A stretch of 6,995 nucleotides of DNA from an uncultured bacterium. GTDB taxonomy: Bacteria > Patescibacteriota > Saccharimonadia > Saccharimonadales > Saccharimonadaceae. The notes under the pieces were generated by a model that did no database searches, was not told the DNA's origin, and worked only from the letters and a program-made list of their open reading frames with translations. Positions within the stretch are counted from its first letter, which is position 1; each line of letters opens with the position of its first letter. Shown one piece after another: positions 4,766 through 6,995 of this stretch. The DNA lies in assembly GCA_938045655.1 (NCBI GenBank), contig CALIMO010000106.1, positions 1-6,995 on the forward strand, written 5' to 3'. The position numbers and the translations under genes were made by a program.

Positions 4766-6817
4766 ATGAATTTAAATTCTTCGTTAGGTTTGGTAAAGGG
4801 CGTTGGTGAAAAAACGCTCGAGAAACTCGAAAGTGTTAATTTGCGAACTGTTGGTGATATTTTGGAGTTTTTCCCACGAAAATATGAGGATTTTGCAAGT
4901 TTAACTAGTTTGAGTGAGATTAAGCCGGGGAAGGTTCTTTTTAGAGCTTATGCCGAAAAAGTTTCGATGCGTCGAGTTCGGCGTGGAATGACAATAACCG
5001 AGGCGATTTTAACTGATGGAAAAGAGAAAATTAAAACAATTTGGTTTAACCAGCCGTATCGCGTAAAACAGCTTCAAGATGAAGAAGAATTTTTCTTTTC
5101 GGGAAAATATGAATTTAACTATAATCGTTATCAAATTACGAATCCGAGTTTAATGAAGCGTGAAGAATTGCCAAAAAATCAAAATTTTTCAGGTAAAGAT
5201 GGCGAAATTGTACCGATTTATCCGCAAAAAAAAGGTTTAAAAACTGAAACAATTCGAAAAATTTTGACAGAATTAAAGCCGATGATGAAGATTTTGCCTG
5301 AAACTTTGCCGGAAATTATTGTTCGAAAAGAAAAACTGATTTCACGCGCACAAGCAATTGAATGGGTGCATTTTCCTGGTTCGGCAGAAGAATTTAATCT
5401 AGCACTTGAACGGCTTGCTTTTGATGAAATTTTTGAATTAATTTTGGCCGCAAAATTAAATAAAATTGAAAATGAGCAACTTCGTGGATACAATATCGAG
5501 CCAAAAATTCAAGATGTGAAGCAATTTGTTGAAAAGCTACCTTTTAATTTGACGCAATCGCAAAGGCTTGCTTCTTGGGAGATTATGCAAAATATGAGCC
5601 AGGATTTTCCGATGAATCGGCTTTTGCAGGGTGATGTTGGCTCCGGAAAGACAACCGTGGCAGCAATTGCATCATTGAATGCTGTAAAAAATGGTTATCA
5701 AGTGGCAGTTTTTGCACCAACTGAAATTCTTGCACAGCAATTGGCTGAGAATTTTTCAAAAACTTTGGCTTGGTGTGGCATTTCGATTGGCTTTCTTTCA
5801 GGAAAGGTAAAAGGAAAGGCTCGCAAAACACTTTTCGAAAATCTAAAAAATGGCAATCTTAATATTTTGGTCGGTACGAGTGCGATTATTCAAGAAAAAG
5901 TAGAATTTTCGAATCTTGGTTTAGTGATTATTGATGAACAGCATCGTTTCGGTGTTGCTCAAAGGCAAAAAATTCTTGAAAAATCTCACCAAAAAATGCC
6001 ACATTTACTTGCGATGACTGCTACGCCAATTCCGAGGTCGTTGCAATTAACACTTTTTGGTGATTTGAGTGTTTCGATATTGAAAGAAAAGCCTGAAGGG
6101 AGAAAGCCGGTTCAAACTAAAATTATTTCACCAGCTTCTCGTGCGCCAATGAATGCAAGGATTAAAACTGAAATTTTGAATGGGCGGCAAGTTTTTGTAA
6201 TTGTTCCAGCAATTCAAGAAGGAAAAAACGAGGAAATTAAAAGTGTTGAGGCGGAATTTAAACGATTGAAACGTGATTTTAAGGAATTTAGAATTTTACA
6301 GCTTCATGGTAAAATGAAGTCGGAAGAAAAAGAACGAATAATGGCAGATTTTTTGGCGAAAAAAGCTGATATTTTGCTTTCAACTACCGTTATTGAAGTT
6401 GGAATTGATGTTCCAAATGCAAGTGTAATTGTGATCGAAAACGCTGATCGTTTTGGTTTAGCGCAACTCCATCAGCTTCGTGGGCGAGTAGGTCGTGGCG
6501 GTGATGATGCCTTTTGTTATCTTGTAATGAGCTCGAACGCGAAACCGCCACAGAGGCTCCAAGAAATTTCGAAAACTGACGATGGCTTTATATTGGCGGA
6601 AAAGGATTTAGAGCTTCGTGGTGCTGGTGAAATTTACGGCAAGGCACAAAGTGGCGAAATTAATCTGGAATTCGCAAGCATTGGTGATATAAAAATGATT
6701 TCGCGAGCGCAATCTGCGGTAGATTTTTTGTTCGAAAATCAAAAAGGTTGGCAAGAATATTTGAGAGAAAAGCCAAAATCACTTGAAAAATACCAAAGAT
6801 TAACTTTATTAAATTAG
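4766..6817 (+). CDS. recG: ATP-dependent DNA helicase RecG, complete (683 aa)
   Basis: RecG is a superfamily 2 helicase that remodels stalled replication forks and branched DNA, including fork regression and branch migration. Seen in order: a helix-hairpin-like start with KGVGEKTLEKL and FPRKYEDF, an OB-fold wedge domain at roughly 50-130 that would contact the DNA junction and contains FNQPYR, helicase domain 1 with Walker A GDVGSGKT (289-296), DEQH (390-393) and TATP (418-421), and helicase domain 2 with QLRGRVGRG ending near 578. A TRG-type segment follows, GAGEIYG from 619, where better-known RecGs usually have GPGE. The length is close to E. coli RecG (693). The frame is intact. The start at 4766 follows from the homologous N-terminus and from promoter placement; no ribosome binding site precedes it, so translation is probably leaderless. 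No terminator separates it from the nusA promoter. Confidence 0.97.
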   Translation: MNLNSSLGLVKGVGEKTLEKLESVNLRTVGDILEFFPRKYEDFASLTSLSEIKPGKVLFRAYAEKVSMRRVRRGMTITEAILTDGKEKIKTIWFNQPYRVKQLQDEEEFFFSGKYEFNYNRYQITNPSLMKREELPKNQNFSGKDGEIVPIYPQKKGLKTETIRKILTELKPMMKILPETLPEIIVRKEKLISRAQAIEWVHFPGSAEEFNLALERLAFDEIFELILAAKLNKIENEQLRGYNIEPKIQDVKQFVEKLPFNLTQSQRLASWEIMQNMSQDFPMNRLLQGDVGSGKTTVAAIASLNAVKNGYQVAVFAPTEILAQQLAENFSKTLAWCGISIGFLSGKVKGKARKTLFENLKNGNLNILVGTSAIIQEKVEFSNLGLVIIDEQHRFGVAQRQKILEKSHQKMPHLLAMTATPIPRSLQLTLFGDLSVSILKEKPEGRKPVQTKIISPASRAPMNARIKTEILNGRQVFVIVPAIQEGKNEEIKSVEAEFKRLKRDFKEFRILQLHGKMKSEEKERIMADFLAKKADILLSTTVIEVGIDVPNASVIVIENADRFGLAQLHQLRGRVGRGGDDAFCYLVMSSNAKPPQRLQEISKTDDGFILAEKDLELRGAGEIYGKAQSGEINLEFASIGDIKMISRAQSAVDFLFENQKGWQEYLREKPKSLEKYQRLTLLN

Positions 6818-6821
6818 AGGC

Positions 6822-6850
6822 TTGACTAAAAAAATAAATTGTGCTAAAAT
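6822..6850 (+). promoter_or_regulatory. Promoter of nusA
   Basis: -35 TTGACT (6822-6827), 17-bp spacer, -10 TAAAAT (6845-6850) preceded by TGC. It starts five bases after the recG stop. The transcript is expected to start near 6857, giving a leader of about 54 bases. Confidence 0.83.
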
Positions 6851-6859
6851 TGAAAAGTA

Positions 6860-6883
6860 GTCGGCCAGCAGGTCGGCGTTTTT
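6860..6883 (+). terminator. Terminator-like hairpin in the nusA leader (recG terminator or nusA attenuator)
   Basis: GTCGGCC (6860-6866) can pair with GGTCGGC (6871-6877) as a 7-bp stem with two G-U wobbles and an AGCA tetraloop; G and T5 follow (6878-6883). It is the only terminator-like element after recG, yet it lies downstream of the nusA promoter, beginning about 3 bases into the predicted nusA transcript. It could end recG read-through, attenuate nusA, or simply protect the 5' end. The T-tract is short, so efficiency is uncertain. Confidence 0.55.
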
Positions 6884-6900
6884 CATAAGAAATTATTTCG

Positions 6901-6906
6901 AAAGGA
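6901..6906 (+). promoter_or_regulatory. Shine-Dalgarno AAAGGA of nusA
   Basis: AAAGGA lies four bases before the ATG at 6911 and directly overlaps the end of a TTTCGAAA word (6896-6903). Confidence 0.7.
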
Positions 6907-6910
6907 TAAA

Positions 6911-6995
6911 ATGGAAGATTTAAATATTAAACAAATGATGCTGGCAGCAAAAACAATTGCAGCTGAAAAAAATTTACCAGAAGAAAAAGTTTTAG
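6911..6995 (+). CDS. nusA: Transcription termination/antitermination factor NusA, first 28 residues only
   Basis: Only the N-terminus is in the window; the gene runs off the right edge. The segment AAKTIAAEKNLPEEKVL (residues 12-28) matches the N-terminal helix of NusA, which in E. coli has the form VVEAVSNEKALPREKIF. NusA binds RNA polymerase and modulates pausing, intrinsic termination and antitermination. The start has AAAGGA four bases upstream and a well-formed promoter. Often nusA follows rimP; here it follows recG with its own promoter. The call rests on a short stretch, so it is likely but not certain. Confidence 0.75.
   Translation, partial: MEDLNIKQMMLAAKTIAAEKNLPEEKVL

Noticed and set aside
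5218..5831. Two minus-strand open frames within recG
   Set aside because: They are antisense to the helicase core and show no independent signals.
6860..6877. Direct repeat GTCGGC x2 as a protein-binding or recombination site
   Set aside because: The same bases are better explained as a wobble-paired stem followed by a T-run, and no related copies occur elsewhere in the window.
1..6995. Recoding of TGA (as in SR1/Gracilibacteria)
   Set aside because: RNase J, RecG and the CobW-like frame are full and collinear with their families under the standard code, with no in-frame TGA to be read through.

Overview
The window is AT-rich bacterial DNA (roughly one third G+C by eye) with short intergenic gaps, standard code, and stops that are all TAA or TAG. 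It most resembles a small-genome bacterium of the Candidate Phyla Radiation, and Candidatus Saccharibacteria (TM7) is my best guess. Support for this is an RNase J with a long basic N-terminal extension, an apparently leaderless recG, and very compact, uniform promoters. The lineage is an inference, because no rRNA or other marker gene is present.

Layout. (1) Positions 1-794, minus strand: the N-terminal 264 residues of a COG0523/CobW-type GTPase with a CxCC metal motif and a His-rich segment; it runs off the left edge. (2) Positions 795-907: a divergent promoter region whose two -35 elements are almost back to back and sit inside a TTGCA-type inverted repeat; a second such repeat lies at the start of the rightward transcript. 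(3) Positions 908-1642: an unrecognised four-helix membrane protein. (4) Positions 1754-2470: an unrecognised, mainly helical soluble protein. Genes 3 and 4 differ in codon use from the rest and look like an accessory pair. (5) Positions 2605-4680: a complete RNase J. (6) Positions 4766-6817: a complete RecG helicase. (7) From 6911: the first 28 residues of NusA, running off the right edge.

The core block (rnj, recG, nusA) covers RNA decay and processing, replication-fork repair and transcription elongation/termination. It is not an operon in the usual sense. All six genes have their own sigma70-type promoter with a 17-bp spacer and a TGn extended -10. Intrinsic terminators follow the membrane protein, the helical protein and rnj. 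The exception is recG-nusA: the only terminator-like hairpin there lies just downstream of the nusA promoter, inside the nusA leader, which suggests attenuation or coupling.

The main things to follow up are the TTCGAA/TTTCGAAA palindrome, which is far commoner than base composition predicts; the TTGCA repeats at the divergent promoters; the unknown gene pair; the hairpins in the rnj and nusA leaders; and deviations from the RNase J family pattern. I did not see a CRISPR array, tRNA, rRNA, insertion sequence or a recognisable new defence system.
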